Numbered from the stretch's first letter, positions 44,751 through 53,732 are shown. The stretch: 64,000 nucleotides of DNA from an uncultured Bacteroidales bacterium (GCA_902788315.1 CADAJS010000018.1:34713-98712), one strand, 5' to 3'. Notes: generated by a model not told the origin, from the letters alone. Program-made: numbers and translations.

Positions 44751-44783
44751 CAAAGGTACGAAGTATGATACGAACCAACCAAA
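44751..44783 (-). promoter_or_regulatory. Promoter of the Na/Pi symporter
   Basis: Minus strand TTTG (44783-44780), 21 nt, TACCTTTG (44758-44751), 22 bases before the start codon. Confidence 0.68.
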
Positions 44784-44876
44784 CCATTGCCGTTACAATT
44801 CGGTTACAGTCCCGACTTGTAACGTTATTGTAACTACCGAGGAGGGAATATTTCCTAAATTATTGGGGGGTTATCC

Positions 44877-45908
44877 TCACTTGAACTCCACGTAGGGTCG
44901 CAGTCGGCCGATGACCTCGGGAGTGAAGGAGGGAAGTAGCTGCAGCTCGTCGAGCGAGGAGAGCGAGCCGTGTTTCTGGCGATACTCGACGAGGTCGCGC
45001 GCCTGATAGAAGGACAGGTAGGGGTGGCGCATGAGCTGCCGCACGCTGAGATGGTTCACGTCCAGGAGGGCAGGCCGAGGATTGGTGACCGTCAGCCAGT
45101 CGAGCACCTCGTCGGGCATCTCACAGGCTTCCATGGCCTGCTCCGTCGAAACAAATCCGCCCAGCTGCTGGCGGTATTCCACGATCTTCTTTGCCCGATA
45201 GGAGGCAATGCCGGGGATGCGCTTCAGCATATTGGTGTCGGCTATGTTGATATCCACCGTGGTTCCCGGCGGAAACTTCTCCACACGCTGTACGCTGTCG
45301 GGAGCCATTGGCAAAGCAGACGATACAGCCTGTGGCGGAACAGAAACCGAGTCGCGCGAGGCAGCCGAAGCGGGCTGAGACGGGGACTCCTGAAACGAGG
45401 GCGTCGGGCCATTCTGAGCCGAGGCAGGTGATGCGCTCTTGGACGGAGCAGGCAGTGGGCGGTCTTCCGGCTCGATGTAGCGGAAACGCTCGGCGATGCG
45501 CACATAGGGACCGAGGCGCTCCCACAGCTCGCCCGTCATGCCCGGCAGGCGCTTGAAGTCCTCGGGCGTATGGTATCGTCCGTGCTTGGCCCGATAGCGA
45601 TAGATGGCCCTCACCTGCCACGGAGCCAGGCCCAGGCGGAGCAGCACGGTGCTGTCGGCTGTATTGGGGTCGAAAGGAAAGGTCTCCACGGGCTCCTCGG
45701 GAACCCCGTAGATGTATGACGGTTTCTCCCTCTCTCGCGCCCGCGTATTATATAAGGTAGAGTCGGCCGGGGGCGTGCCGGAGTGTGGGGCAGCGGCTGG
45801 CTTGCGCCACATATATGCTGTCACGGCCACGAGAGCCAGGACAATCAGCCACTCCAGCAGGAGCAGGGCACGACGGTCGGCACGCGAAAGGAAGGGAAGG
45901 CGTCTCAT
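44877..45908 (-). CDS. Membrane-anchored helix-hairpin-helix protein (ComEA-related)
   Basis: The 343-residue protein has one N-terminal membrane anchor (about 15-33) and several helix-hairpin-helix units: PFDPNTADSTVLLRLGL, VDINIADTNMLKRIPGI and LLDVNHLSVRQLMRHP. A Ser/Pro/Ala-rich linker (about 150-200) separates the first unit from the rest. The domain binds DNA in ComEA; a role in DNA uptake or handling is inferred. Its start overlaps the stop of the NSS transporter gene (ATGA). Confidence 0.82.
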   Translation of the reverse strand: MRRLPFLSRADRRALLLLEWLIVLALVAVTAYMWRKPAAAPHSGTPPADSTLYNTRAREREKPSYIYGVPEEPVETFPFDPNTADSTVLLRLGLAPWQVRAIYRYRAKHGRYHTPEDFKRLPGMTGELWERLGPYVRIAERFRYIEPEDRPLPAPSKSASPASAQNGPTPSFQESPSQPASAASRDSVSVPPQAVSSALPMAPDSVQRVEKFPPGTTVDINIADTNMLKRIPGIASYRAKKIVEYRQQLGGFVSTEQAMEACEMPDEVLDWLTVTNPRPALLDVNHLSVRQLMRHPYLSFYQARDLVEYRQKHGSLSSLDELQLLPSFTPEVIGRLRPYVEFK

Positions 45909-47257
45909 CGCAGCAGCTCGTTCACGAAGATCACGCCAATGATGACTGGTATCACATAGCGGATAAGGAAGACGTAGAAGCGGAAGAGGCGGAAGGGGAC
46001 GGTACCGTAGTTTGTCACCTCGTCATACACCAGTTGCCGATCCAGGCGCCATCCCACGAAGAGACAGATGACGATGCCGCTGAGGAGCATGATGACCTTG
46101 GAGGCCGCGAAGTCGAACAGTTCGAAGATGGTCAGGCCGAAGACCTTGAAGTCGCTCCATGGACCGAAGGAGAGCGAACAGGCCACGCCGAGCAGCATGC
46201 AGCTGACGGAGACGAGAGCTGAAGCCTGCCGACGGGATATGTGGGTGGTCTCCAATACATAGGCCGTCACGGACTCGTGCAGCGACATGGCACTCGTGAG
46301 GGCAGCCAGGAGGAGCAGCAGATAGAAGAGTACGGAGAAGACGTAGCCCAGCAGGGGAAGGCTGTGGAAGGCCATGTGGAATACGTTGGGCAGCGTGATG
46401 AACACCAGGCCGGGTCCCTCATCGACCTGCACGCCAGCCACACTGAACACTGCCGGGAAGATGATAAAGCCGCTCAGAATGGCCACCATGGTGTCAATGA
46501 GCGACACGTTGACAGCCGTACGGACCAGGCGTGTCTCGGGACCAAAGTAGGAGGCATACGTGCACAGGCAGCCCATCGCCAGGCTGAGGGAGAAGAAGGC
46601 CTGTCCCATGGCGCTGAGCATGACGCGTGTGGAGACCTTCGAGAAGTCGGGCTTCAGGAGGAAGTGCAGGCCTTCACGCGCCCCGGGCATGCTGAACGAA
46701 CAGGCCACCAGCACCACGATGATCACCAGCAGCAGCGGCATCATCACCTTGCTGAAACGTTCGATGCCCGACTGCACTCCACGGGCAATGACCACGTGGG
46801 TCATCGCCATGAAGATACACCCATACACCACCGGCCACCAGGGATGCGAGACGAAGGACGAGAATCCTGCCTTGAAATCCTGTTCCGCGGCCAGCGCCCC
46901 GGTACATGACTGCACCAGATAATAGAGCGTCCATCCCGAGATAATGACATAGTAAGACAGGATAAGGAAAGCTACGAATACTCCGGCCACACCCTCGATG
47001 CGCCACCAGGAGCCGGGGGCCAGACGGGCATAGGCCGAGATGGTGTTGGCATGTGTATGTCGTCCGATGAGGAACTCGCTTATCATCACCGGCACGCCGA
47101 TGAGTAGCACACACAGCAGATAGATGAGGATGAAGGCGGCTCCGCCGTTGTTGCCCACCTCAGTGGGAAATCTCCATACGTTACCCAGCCCCACGGCCGA
47201 GCCGGCAGCGGCCAGCACCACGCCCAATCTGCTGCCAAAATTCTTTCTCGTCTCCAT
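45905..47257 (-). CDS. Sodium:neurotransmitter symporter (NSS/SNF) family transporter, copy 1
   Basis: The 450-residue protein of about 11-12 helices carries the NSS signature GSAVGLGNVWRFP near residue 20, with the NNGGAAF loop, typical of bacterial LeuT-like and tryptophan/tyrosine transporters. It likely imports an amino acid with sodium. It is closely similar to the next upstream gene (16-base gap), a tandem duplication. Confidence 0.92.
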   Translation of the reverse strand: METRKNFGSRLGVVLAAAGSAVGLGNVWRFPTEVGNNGGAAFILIYLLCVLLIGVPVMISEFLIGRHTHANTISAYARLAPGSWWRIEGVAGVFVAFLILSYYVIISGWTLYYLVQSCTGALAAEQDFKAGFSSFVSHPWWPVVYGCIFMAMTHVVIARGVQSGIERFSKVMMPLLLVIIVVLVACSFSMPGAREGLHFLLKPDFSKVSTRVMLSAMGQAFFSLSLAMGCLCTYASYFGPETRLVRTAVNVSLIDTMVAILSGFIIFPAVFSVAGVQVDEGPGLVFITLPNVFHMAFHSLPLLGYVFSVLFYLLLLLAALTSAMSLHESVTAYVLETTHISRRQASALVSVSCMLLGVACSLSFGPWSDFKVFGLTIFELFDFAASKVIMLLSGIVICLFVGWRLDRQLVYDEVTNYGTVPFRLFRFYVFLIRYVIPVIIGVIFVNELLR

Positions 47258-47273
47258 TGCTACAAGTGTCTTG

Positions 47274-48632
47274 TCAGTGTCCTATCAGTCCGTTTATGAA
47301 TATTGTGCAGACCCCTATCGGAGCCAGCCATCGTATCAGAAAATATAGCAGACGTGCCAGCACGCGGCTGCATGTGCCGCCGTTTGTCAGTTCGTCCATC
47401 ACCTGAGACCTCTGCATCTGCCACCCCACAAAGAGGGTGATGAGGATGCCTCCCAGTGGCATGATGAACTTGGCTGTCAGATAGTCAAAGAGGTCGAAAA
47501 AGCCCATGCCGCCCACTGTGATTCCGCGCCACACACCGAAGGAGAGGGAACAGGCGGCACCGCCCAAGAGACATGCCAACGTGACTATCCAGGCCGCCAC
47601 GCGCCGTCCGAGGCCGTACTTCTCGTGGATAAAGGCGGTACAGATCTCGTGCATGGAGATGCTGCTGGTGAGAGCCGCCAGGAGCAGCAGCACGTAGAAG
47701 AGCAGCGAGAAGGCATAGCCCACCATCGGTATGTGGGAAAAGGCGGTGTTGAACACATTGGGAAGCGTGATGAACACCAGCCCTGGCCCGGCATCCACCG
47801 AGAGACCCTCCACACTGAACACTGCCGGGAAGATGATGAAGCCGCTCAGCACGGCCACCATCGTATCAATCAGGCAGACGTGCAATGCCGAGGGTGCCAG
47901 TCGCATGCGAGGGCCAAAGTAGGAGGCATACGTAATCATACACCCGATGCCCACACTGAGCGAGAAAAATGCCTGTCCGATGGCACTGAGCACCACTTGC
48001 CACGTGACCTTGCTAAAGTCTGGACGCAGGAGGAAGGCCAGTCCCGCACGGGCACCGGGCATCTGCAGCGAGCAGATTACGAGGACGACAATGATGATGA
48101 AAAGCAGGGGCATCATCCACTTAGAGTAACGTTCGATACCATTCTGGACACCTCGCTCCACGACAAGATGGGTGAGCACGAGGAAGCCCGCTACATAGGC
48201 CAGCGGAAGCCATGGGGCAGAGATGAACGCATTGAAGTCGGCAGCGAAATCGTGTCCCGCCGACAGCTGCCCCAGTAGCGAGGAGACGGCATAGTGCATG
48301 GTCCAGCCCGCTACCACGGAGTAAAACGAGAGCACCAGAAAACCGGCAATGACACCCATAAGACCGGTGAGTACCCACGGACGGCCCGGCGCGAGCACAC
48401 GGAAAGCATCCACGGTGTTCGACTTGGAGGCTCGTCCAATGACAAACTCGCTCACCATCACCGGCATGGCCAGGAAGAGGACAAAGCAGACATATACCAG
48501 AATGAAGGCCGCACCGCCATTACGTCCCACCTCAGTGGGGAAACGCCAAATGTTGCCCAGTCCCACGGCGCTGCCCGCAGAAGCCAGTATCACTCCTATC
48601 CGACTGCCAAAACGTCCTCGTCTGTCCATCAT
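47274..48632 (-). CDS. Sodium:neurotransmitter symporter (NSS/SNF) family transporter, copy 2
   Basis: The product of about 452 residues has the same signatures (GSAVGLGNIWRFPTEVG, NGGAAF) and the same topology as copy 1. Starts at 48632 and 48629 are both possible; the frame opens at 48668 but would overlap the likely -7 box (48678-48671). It appears to be the first gene of a three-gene unit with copy 1 and the helix-hairpin-helix gene. Confidence 0.91.
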   Translation of the reverse strand: MMDRRGRFGSRIGVILASAGSAVGLGNIWRFPTEVGRNGGAAFILVYVCFVLFLAMPVMVSEFVIGRASKSNTVDAFRVLAPGRPWVLTGLMGVIAGFLVLSFYSVVAGWTMHYAVSSLLGQLSAGHDFAADFNAFISAPWLPLAYVAGFLVLTHLVVERGVQNGIERYSKWMMPLLFIIIVVLVICSLQMPGARAGLAFLLRPDFSKVTWQVVLSAIGQAFFSLSVGIGCMITYASYFGPRMRLAPSALHVCLIDTMVAVLSGFIIFPAVFSVEGLSVDAGPGLVFITLPNVFNTAFSHIPMVGYAFSLLFYVLLLLAALTSSISMHEICTAFIHEKYGLGRRVAAWIVTLACLLGGAACSLSFGVWRGITVGGMGFFDLFDYLTAKFIMPLGGILITLFVGWQMQRSQVMDELTNGGTCSRVLARLLYFLIRWLAPIGVCTIFINGLIGH

Positions 48633-48670
48633 GGAATCTTCATTTTTGTTAAATAATCCACAAAACAATG

Positions 48671-48678
48671 CAAAATTA
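48671..48678 (-). promoter_or_regulatory. -7 element of the NSS transporter operon
   Basis: Minus strand TAATTTTG (48678-48671), 39 bases before the start at 48632. The spacing to a -33 box is unclear. Confidence 0.45.
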
Positions 48679-48691
48679 CAAATAATTCCCG

Positions 48692-48699
48692 TAACTTTG
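48692..48699 (+). promoter_or_regulatory. -7 element of the VanZ gene
   Basis: TAACTTTG at 48692-48699, 29 bases before the ATG; divergent from the NSS promoter. Confidence 0.55.
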
Positions 48700-48727
48700 C
48701 GACGAAATTGTAATTAAAAGGCCGTTC

Positions 48728-49120
48728 ATGCTTACAAAATATGTAAAACGGTATCCTCTGAGCCTCGTCGTGGCCCTTGTGATAACCACGCTCTCGCTAA
48801 TCCCTATCCCTGAAGTGAAGCCGCTGGCGAACGTCAGTCTGCTTGACAAGTGGGTGCACATGCTGATGTACGGAAGCCTGTGCTGCATTATCTGGTGGGA
48901 ATACCTGCGCAGCCACGAACTGTTGAACATGCGCCGGCTTTCCATAGGTGCCTTCCTGCTTCCAATCCTCATGGGCGGAATGATGGAGCTGGCACAGCGC
49001 TATCTGACCACTTGCCGCAGCGGCGAGTGGCTCGACATGCTGGCCAACAGCACTGGCGTCGTTCTGGCCACGCTGATAGGTATCGGCATGGCATGCGTGA
49101 TGAAAAGAAAGAAAACGTAA
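48728..49120 (+). CDS. VanZ-like family membrane protein
   Basis: The 130-residue protein has four hydrophobic segments and the family features DKWVHMLMYG and MMELAQ. VanZ in enterococci gives low teicoplanin resistance, but the Bacteroidota relatives have no assigned role. The gene stands alone. Confidence 0.82.
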   Translation: MLTKYVKRYPLSLVVALVITTLSLIPIPEVKPLANVSLLDKWVHMLMYGSLCCIIWWEYLRSHELLNMRRLSIGAFLLPILMGGMMELAQRYLTTCRSGEWLDMLANSTGVVLATLIGIGMACVMKRKKT

Positions 49121-49157
49121 TGCTCGGGCGTCGTCAGCTTGCTGTCTCCGAGACAAA

Positions 49158-49640
49158 TCAGAACCGATAAATGACACCGACCTCGGTCGAGGCTGTAAAG
49201 CCGAAGGCTGGATACCAGTCTGCGCCATCATACTGTGCGCCGACAATACCCGCTTGGCCTGTCAGTTGCCAGTGGGAACTGATGCTGTAGCGCAAGGCTG
49301 GGGAGATGCCTACGTTGGCCGTATAAAGTTCGCTCTGGAATAGCATCTCGCTGTGGGCGACCAGATCGACGAAGAGCTTGCTGTTGTTCCAACACGTAAA
49401 ACGCACAAAAGGATCGGCCACACCAAATACCTCTGAACCGTTATGGGCTACCAGACTGAAGCCAAGCGTGGTGCCCACTGCCCATCGGTCGTCAAACTCA
49501 TAGCCGGCCATGGGCTTCACCGCCATGCGGAAGGCATCGTTCAGATAACCTACGCCGCCCGTGCCGCCCACGAAGAACTGGGCTGCGGCGTTCGTTGAAA
49601 ATCCTGCGACAAGCAGGAGTACGAGAAATATCTTTTTCAT
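49158..49640 (-). CDS. Small outer-membrane beta-barrel protein
   Basis: The 160-residue product has a signal peptide (about 1-20, ending NAAAQ). Alternating amphipathic strands follow, including GGVGYLNDAF, WAVGTTLGFSLV and a final strand GVIYRF with terminal Phe, the signal for outer-membrane insertion. It is an OmpW/OmpA-barrel-like protein without a peptidoglycan domain. The function is unknown. Confidence 0.8.
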   Translation of the reverse strand: MKKIFLVLLLVAGFSTNAAAQFFVGGTGGVGYLNDAFRMAVKPMAGYEFDDRWAVGTTLGFSLVAHNGSEVFGVADPFVRFTCWNNSKLFVDLVAHSEMLFQSELYTANVGISPALRYSISSHWQLTGQAGIVGAQYDGADWYPAFGFTASTEVGVIYRF

Positions 49641-49701
49641 CGTTTATATATTTTGTTTTGTAAAGAGGACTACTGTGGTTCTCTCCCCTGAGTTGCGATG
49701 C

Positions 49702-50181
49702 TCAGATGGAATCCTTCCACAGGCAGTAGGGGTTGCGGCGCAGGTGGGAGTTATAGAACCGTCGGTCTCCCGTCACCTCGCGTCCGATGAACGAGGGCTT
49801 CTCGAACGGCTCGTCCTCGCTTCCAAGCTCTACCTCGGCCATGACGAGTCCCTCATTGTCTCCATAAAACTCGTCCACCTCGAAGATATGCTCGCCACTG
49901 CGCACCAGATAGCGGGTCTTGTCGATGATGCCCGGCTCGCAGATGCGCATAAGATCCTGGGCATCGGCAAGCGACACCTCCGTCTCAAACTCGTAGCGCG
50001 CCAGCCCGGCGCGGTTGCTGGGACCTTTGATGGTCAGGTACCCTCGGTCGTCACGGATACGGATGCGGATGGTTTTCCCTTGTCCCGTCAGGATATATCC
50101 CTGGCGGATGCGGCTGTGGCTATATGCCTGGTCGCGAAATTCACCCGTGACCAGGAACTTCCGTTCGATCTCCAGTCCCAT
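49702..50181 (-). CDS. CYTH domain protein (inorganic triphosphatase-like)
   Basis: The 159-residue protein starts with the CYTH signature EIERKF (Glu4, Glu6, Lys8) and has alternating charged strands (IRIRIRDDRG, LTIKGPS) of the triphosphate tunnel fold. Bacterial members hydrolyse tripolyphosphate or related substrates. ATG 50181 is two bases after the stop of a 48-residue membrane protein gene, so the two are coupled. Confidence 0.87.
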   Translation of the reverse strand: MGLEIERKFLVTGEFRDQAYSHSRIRQGYILTGQGKTIRIRIRDDRGYLTIKGPSNRAGLARYEFETEVSLADAQDLMRICEPGIIDKTRYLVRSGEHIFEVDEFYGDNEGLVMAEVELGSEDEPFEKPSFIGREVTGDRRFYNSHLRRNPYCLWKDSI

Positions 50182-50183
50182 CG

Positions 50184-50330
50184 TCAAGCCATCATGCCTA
50201 CGAGTAGCAGGACACTGAGTACCATGAGTACCAGCAGGCCAATGGCCACGTAGTTCACAAGTTTCTTTCCTTCGCGTGCCTCGCGCTGTGCTTTCTTGGC
50301 CGCACGCATAGCCTTCTTTTCTTTACTCAT
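50184..50330 (-). CDS. Small (48 aa) single-pass membrane protein
   Basis: ATG at 50330 to TGA at 50186-50184 encodes a product beginning MSKEKKAMRAAKKAQREARE, a basic amphipathic segment. A hydrophobic helix of about 20 residues (YVAIGLLVLMVLSVLLLVGM) ends it. It directly precedes the CYTH gene with two bases between. The composition (Lys/Arg/Ala helix then a clean membrane span) looks selected. I do not recognise a family. Confidence 0.7.
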   Translation of the reverse strand: MSKEKKAMRAAKKAQREAREGKKLVNYVAIGLLVLMVLSVLLLVGMMA

Positions 50331-50341
50331 AATCCTTATTT

Positions 50342-50433
50342 AATTCATAATTCACAATTCATAATTCACAATTCATAATGCAGAATTCATAATTTGGGCC
50401 GACGGCTTGCTCCCCCTAAGGGGGGGCGGGGGT
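50342..50433. repeat. AATTCATAATTCACA-type repeats and a C/G-run hairpin
   Basis: About 55 bases of alternating AATTCATA and ATTCACA units are followed by CTCCCCC...GGGGGGGCGGGGG near 50411-50434, up to the prfB stop. It resembles other C-run/G-run gaps in this window and may end prfB transcription. No gene is seen. Confidence 0.45.
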
Positions 50434-51549
50434 CTATCCCTCTTCTCCGCCAAACTCCATGAGATAGGCCTTGATGAAGGCGTCTATCTTGCCGTCCATC
50501 ACGCCGCTCACATCGCTGGTCTGGTAGTTGGTGCGGTGATCCTTCACGCGGCGGTCGTCAAAGACATAGCTACGTATCTGGCTGCCCCATTCGATCTTGC
50601 GCTTGCCAGCCTCCACCTTGGCCTGCTCCTGCATGCGGTGTTGCAGTTCCTTGTCGTAGAGCATCGAACGCAGCAGGCGCAGGGCGTTCTCCTTGTTCTT
50701 CGGCTGGTCGCGCGTCTCCGTGTTCTCGATGAGAATCTCCTCCTCCTCGCCCGTGTAGGGATCCTTATATTGATAGCGCAGGCGTACGCCGGACTCCACT
50801 TTGTTCACGTTCTGTCCGCCGGCTCCGCTCGAGCGGAACGTGTCCCATGAGATGCGTGCCGGTTCGATGTTCACCTCGATGGTGTCGTCCACCAGCGGAG
50901 TGACAAAGACGGAGGCAAAACTGGTCATACGCTTGCCCTGGGCATTGTAGGGCGAGACACGCACCAGGCGGTGCACGCCATTCTCGCTCTTGAGGTAGCC
51001 GTAGGCATAGTCGCCTTCAATCTCGAGCGTACATGACTTGATGCCGGCATCGTCACCGTCGAGCACATTGCTCACCACACACTTATACTTGTTTTCCTCC
51101 GCCCAACGCATGTACATGCGCATGAGCATCTGGGCCCAGTCCTGCGCTTCGGTGCCGCCGGCACCGGAGTTTATCTTCAGCACCGCCGACATGATATCCT
51201 CCTCGCGGCGTAGCATGTTCTTCAGTTCCAGGTCCTCGATGGCGGCAATGGCCTTGGCATATAGCTCGTCCACCTCCTGCTCCGTGACCAGTTCCTCGCG
51301 ATAGTATTCGAAGGCCAGCTCCAGCTCGTCGCAGAGACTCTTCACCTCGGCATAGCCCTTTATCCATTTCTCCAGTCCCTTGACCAGTTTCATCTGGGCC
51401 TCGGCCTTTTTCTGGTCGTCCCAGAAGCCAGGTGCCTGGGTGCGCAACTGTTCCTCCTCGAGCTGTATTTTCTTTGAGTCGATGTTCAGGTAGCGGTGCA
51501 GTTGCTCGGTGCGGTCCTTTACTTCTTTCAGTTGATCGCTTGTTATCAT
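50434..51549 (-). CDS. prfB: Peptide chain release factor 2, encoded without frameshift
   Basis: The 371-residue factor recognises UAA/UGA and triggers peptide release. GGQ is at 244-246. The codon-recognition tripeptide is SPY at 199-201 where E. coli has SPF. The N-terminal region runs straight through YLNIDSKK without the in-frame UGA at the classical frameshift position. Its expression is thus not autoregulated that way. The gene start overlaps the stop of fadD (ATGA). Confidence 0.95.
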   Translation of the reverse strand: MITSDQLKEVKDRTEQLHRYLNIDSKKIQLEEEQLRTQAPGFWDDQKKAEAQMKLVKGLEKWIKGYAEVKSLCDELELAFEYYREELVTEQEVDELYAKAIAAIEDLELKNMLRREEDIMSAVLKINSGAGGTEAQDWAQMLMRMYMRWAEENKYKCVVSNVLDGDDAGIKSCTLEIEGDYAYGYLKSENGVHRLVRVSPYNAQGKRMTSFASVFVTPLVDDTIEVNIEPARISWDTFRSSGAGGQNVNKVESGVRLRYQYKDPYTGEEEEILIENTETRDQPKNKENALRLLRSMLYDKELQHRMQEQAKVEAGKRKIEWGSQIRSYVFDDRRVKDHRTNYQTSDVSGVMDGKIDAFIKAYLMEFGGEEG

Positions 51550-53354
51550 TCCTCGTACATTTTATTTATTTCCTTGGCATAGTTCTGGTTGAGCACGGAG
51601 CGCTTCACCTTGAGCGTATTCGTCAGCTCGCCCTTTTCGAGCGAGAAGGGCTCGGGCAGCAGGGTGATACGCTTCACCTGTTCGTAGTGGGCAAATTCCT
51701 GCTGCAGCGTGTCGAGACGGTCCATCACGAATTCCACTATCTTCGGATTGGCACAGAGGTCTGCGCGGTTCTTGTATTGGATGTGTTTTGCCTGGGCGTA
51801 ATCCTCGAGCAACTTGTATTCGGGGATAATGAGGGCCGAGACGAACTTGCGCTGGTCTGCGATGATGACTATCTGGTCGATGTAGCGGTCCACAACGAGC
51901 TTGCTCTCGAGCATCTGCGGAGCGATGTATTTGCCGTTGCTCGTCTTGAAGAGATCCTTGATGCGTTCGGTCAGGAACAGCTCGCCGTCTTTCATGTAGC
52001 CGGCATCACCCGTATGGAACCATCCTTCGCTGTCGATGGCGAGTGCCGTCACCTCGGCCTTGCGGTAGTAACCCTTGGTGATGGTGTCGCCCTTGAGCAG
52101 AATCTCATTGTTCTCGCCGAACTTCACCTGCACGCCATTCAGCACCCGACCGATGGAGCCCATCGTTACCTTCTGGTTCCAGCGGTCGCAGGATACGGTA
52201 GCCGTACTCTCCGTCAGTCCGTAACCGGCAATCATGCGTATGCCCACCGAGTGGACAAACTCCTCGATGGCGGGCGGGATGGCAGCCCCGGCCGTGGGGA
52301 AGAAGTTGTGGTTCTCGAGTCCCAGCTTCTTCAGGAGCAGGGCGATGATGGTCTTCTCATAGAAGCGATACTTCACCTTCAGTGCCAGGGGCGGCGTGAG
52401 GCCCTTCATCAGATAGTCCACGTTGTATGCTTTGCCCACCTGGATGGCATCCTGCATCAGCTTGCGTTGCAGTGCACTGCTGCTGTTAATCTTCTCCTGA
52501 ACGCCGTTATAGACCTTCTCCCAGAAGCGGGGTACGGTGCACATACAGGTGGGGTGCACCTCAGTGAGCGAGCGCAGGATGTCCTGCGGATGCTGGTTGA
52601 CGGCCAGCGTGCAGCCCATGGTGATGCAGAGATAGGTCCAGCCACGCTCAAAGACGTGGGTGAAGGGCAGGAAGTTCATCACCAGTTCGCGGTCGTCCAT
52701 CGGCAGTGCACCCTGATGGGCACGCATGGCTGCGTTGTACATGCGATGCGTCAGCATCACACCCTTGCTCAGGCCCGTGGTGCCGCTGGTATATAGGATA
52801 TTGGCCAGGTCGTCCTGATCCAGTTCGGCCGTGCGGTGCTCCACTTCCTGCTGATGTTTCAGGTCGAGTCCCAGGCGCAGGAAGTCGGTAAAATAGATAC
52901 TCATGTGGTCCTGCTCGTTGCGTACCACATGCTTGTCAAAGATGATGAGCTTGCAGATGCTCGGGTCGATCTTCAGCACACGATAGGCTGTGTCATACTG
53001 GTACTGCTCGCCCACGAAGATGTAGCGTATCTTGGCATCGCTTATCATGTATTTGATCTGCGACTCGCTGCTCGTGGCATAGAACGGGATTGTCACGGCA
53101 CGGATGGCATAGGCAGCAAAGTCCACAAACAGACACTCGGGCATGTTCTGCGAGAAGACGGCCACCTTCTCCTGCACTCCTACGCCCATCTCCAGCATGG
53201 CATTGCTGGCCAGCCGCACCCGTCGCGAGAATTCGTTCCACGTGATTCGCTTCCACACATTGGCATCATTATCACGAAACATCAGCGCCGTGCGCTCACC
53301 ATACACCTGTGCCTGACTGTGCACAAGCGTAGAAAACGGACTTGTATTAAACAT
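51546..53354 (-). CDS. fadD: Long-chain fatty acid--CoA ligase (AMP-forming)
   Basis: The 602-residue adenylating enzyme has the P-loop-like LYTSGTTGLSKG (187-198), GYGLTEST, and the late GWFHTGD and LFKTSNGKYIAP. It activates fatty acids as CoA thioesters. The gene symbol is by similarity; the chain length is unknown. It is first in a two-gene unit with prfB, an odd partner. The promoter at 53376-53406 is of full consensus and its upstream half is copied by a tandem repeat. Confidence 0.9.
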   Translation of the reverse strand: MFNTSPFSTLVHSQAQVYGERTALMFRDNDANVWKRITWNEFSRRVRLASNAMLEMGVGVQEKVAVFSQNMPECLFVDFAAYAIRAVTIPFYATSSESQIKYMISDAKIRYIFVGEQYQYDTAYRVLKIDPSICKLIIFDKHVVRNEQDHMSIYFTDFLRLGLDLKHQQEVEHRTAELDQDDLANILYTSGTTGLSKGVMLTHRMYNAAMRAHQGALPMDDRELVMNFLPFTHVFERGWTYLCITMGCTLAVNQHPQDILRSLTEVHPTCMCTVPRFWEKVYNGVQEKINSSSALQRKLMQDAIQVGKAYNVDYLMKGLTPPLALKVKYRFYEKTIIALLLKKLGLENHNFFPTAGAAIPPAIEEFVHSVGIRMIAGYGLTESTATVSCDRWNQKVTMGSIGRVLNGVQVKFGENNEILLKGDTITKGYYRKAEVTALAIDSEGWFHTGDAGYMKDGELFLTERIKDLFKTSNGKYIAPQMLESKLVVDRYIDQIVIIADQRKFVSALIIPEYKLLEDYAQAKHIQYKNRADLCANPKIVEFVMDRLDTLQQEFAHYEQVKRITLLPEPFSLEKGELTNTLKVKRSVLNQNYAKEINKMYEE

Positions 53355-53375
53355 ATTCCTTCACGTTTGTCTGCA

Positions 53376-53406
53376 CAAAGATAGTGCAAAAGAGTGGAAT
53401 GACAAA
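53376..53406 (-). promoter_or_regulatory. Promoter of fadD-prfB
   Basis: Minus strand TTTG (53406-53403), 19 nt, TATCTTTG (53383-53376), 22 bases before the fadD start. The -33 box and spacer belong to the first unit of an 89-bp tandem repeat. Confidence 0.7.
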
Positions 53407-53631
53407 GGGAAAACGTAAGTTTTTCATTTGGCATACCCGAGTGCAGCCGATCCTCGACCGTAGGTCAGAGTAGTGCAAAAGAGTGGAATGACAAAGGGAA
53501 AACGTAAGTTTTTCATTTGGCATGCCCGAGTGCAGCCGATCCTCGACCGCAGGTCAGAGTAGTGCAGCCCGCCCGACTTTGTCGCTTCGCCTTCAGTGCG
53601 AAGAATCCTCGACCGCAGGTCAGAGTAGTGC
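53384..53631. repeat. 89-bp tandem repeat, two full copies plus partial third
   Basis: Units at 53384-53472 and 53473-53561 are nearly identical (seen differences: CATACCC/CATGCCC and CCGTAGG/CCGCAGG). A diverged partial unit runs 53562-53631. Each ends with GACCG(T/C)AGGTC, a short palindrome at 53456, 53545 and 53611. The -33 half of the fadD promoter lies in the first copy and is therefore duplicated. No gene lies in this gap. Confidence 0.88.
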
Positions 53632-53703
53632 CGAAGGAAATAAATTCGTCATGCGTGGCAAAAAGAATTCATTCTCTTTGCTCCTGCTTACTCGGAATTT
53701 TTG

Positions 53704-53711
53704 TACCTTTG
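53704..53711 (+). promoter_or_regulatory. -7 element of argE
   Basis: TACCTTTG at 53704-53711, 21 bases before the ATG at 53733. A TTTG lies 23 nt upstream, slightly further than usual. Confidence 0.55.
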
Positions 53712-53732
53712 TCCCCTGAGAGAACTCACACT

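Noticed and set aside
50434..51549. Programmed frameshift in prfB
   Set aside because: The frame is continuous from ATG to GGQ; no UGA occurs near codon 25.
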